From Siphonodentalium dalli (lineage: Eukaryota; Mollusca; Scaphopoda; Gadilida; Siphonodentaliidae), in the NCBI GenBank assembly GCA_032622095.1, contig CP136061.1:57491301-57555300 (forward strand): a DNA stretch of 64,000 nt, in the 5' to 3' direction. Below, one piece after another: positions 63,311-64,000 of this stretch. The number at the start of each line of letters is the position of its first letter. Position 1 is the stretch's first letter. The notes beneath the pieces were generated by a model that worked only from the letters and a program-made list of their open reading frames with translations, searched no databases and was not told the DNA's origin. The position numbers were made by a program, and so were the translations under genes.

Positions 63311-64000
63311 ACAGTTAAGCTATTGATCCCCGAATCTCTTGCACTTTCAGATAATCGAACCTATCAGACTAGTAACGAACACTCGGACTAAAACACTGTC
63401 GCACTCCCTCAATAATGTACAAGTATATACATGATTGAGGTAATGGTTCTGTGACCTCATGCATTGGCTCAGCTATTTTTTGGCCTTAAATTGTCAAATT
63501 GTCCCCATTGTATGGAATTATTGATTTTTAGTTTTCACTAAAAAAAAGTCAAATTGCACTGAAGGACTATACATATGTAAATGTACTAAGGATTATTGAC
63601 TAAATAAAACGTCCCACATGGTGAAGTGGTAAAATAAAATATTTCACTTCGTGACTAAACCATGAACTTTTTCACATGTGTATGTTCATATTCACATACC
63701 AATTGATATTAGATGTGAAGCCACGCTGAAATTTCACTTTAAGCCATCTTTTAAGGGGTTTTCCGAATTTAAAGAGCGTTTCGTGATGAAATAATTTATT
63801 AAATGTCACAATGAATCTTACCCATGGAATATGCTATTAAATATTAAGCATATACGGTAAGTATGACTGCGAGATGTAATGGCACATTTTTATTAATTTT
63901 AGGGCGAATTTTGAACTCCCCGTCCAAGATGGCCGTCAAAATGGCAGTGGAAAATTTGACGTTTTTTTCACTAATATCTTCTTGATCAATTTCTTCTGTA
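63311..64000. other. Right-edge stretch, no gene recognised
   Basis: AT-rich. It contains one copy of the recurrent AAAGAGCGTTT word (63771-63781) and a 'ccaagatggccgtcaaaatggc' motif at about 63929-63950. Nothing else was identified. Confidence 0.4.

Overview
This window looks like AT-rich, intron-rich metazoan DNA, most likely from a marine invertebrate. The support is short EGF-like exons in the 1-1 splice phase typical of animal extracellular proteins, several clades of animal LINE retrotransposons, many palindromic MITEs, and satellite or microsatellite blocks. There is no bacterial gene organisation. The species cannot be fixed from the sequence alone.

Host gene content is small. On the minus strand a secreted or membrane-anchored EGF-repeat protein begins at about 9.26 kb with a signal-peptide exon. 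It continues through two EGF-like exons (2552-2710 and 597-716) and runs off the left edge. All visible junctions are phase 1 and have good splice signals. The long first intron (2.7-9.2 kb) holds MITEs, tandem repeats and a LINE fragment. A few weaker exon-like stretches (29.9 kb and 31.7 kb) are listed with low confidence.

Mobile elements make up most of the rest. (1) An L1/Tx1-type LINE at 10339-15626 is flanked by a 16-bp target-site duplication and carries endonuclease, reverse transcriptase and C-terminal regions broken by frameshifts. (2) A 5'-truncated LINE tail lies at 17.48-18.46 kb, and further LINE scraps at 8.1 kb and 40.5-40.8 kb. (3) Two CR1/L2-like LINEs lie head-to-tail on the minus strand at 59.7-53.6 kb and 53.6-43.1 kb. 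Their ORF1 has an N-terminal domain I cannot name, a coiled coil and an SGNH-type esterase domain; their ORF2 has endonuclease, reverse transcriptase and a zinc knuckle. The second copy is split by a 4.2-kb block of 353-bp satellite monomers in two opposed arrays, and again by a 466-bp MITE.

Between the LINEs, 18.6-30 kb is repeat on repeat: three copies of one non-coding family, a TTAA-flanked MITE containing two mirror-related palindromes, a 79-bp-arm foldback, a 31-bp minisatellite, and a roughly 5.9-kb element with long discontinuous inverted arms. Each arm of that element carries an inward-facing promoter-like module with an ATG and a splice donor. From 32 to 43 kb there are more MITEs, a probable SINE, tandem repeats and an approximately 840-bp (CAT)n tract. 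From 59.7 kb to the end there are old tandem repeats and one doubtful open frame.

No functional multi-gene system is visible. The most unusual material is structural: the satellite-split esterase LINE, the inverted element with mirrored first-exon modules, and the nested palindromes.
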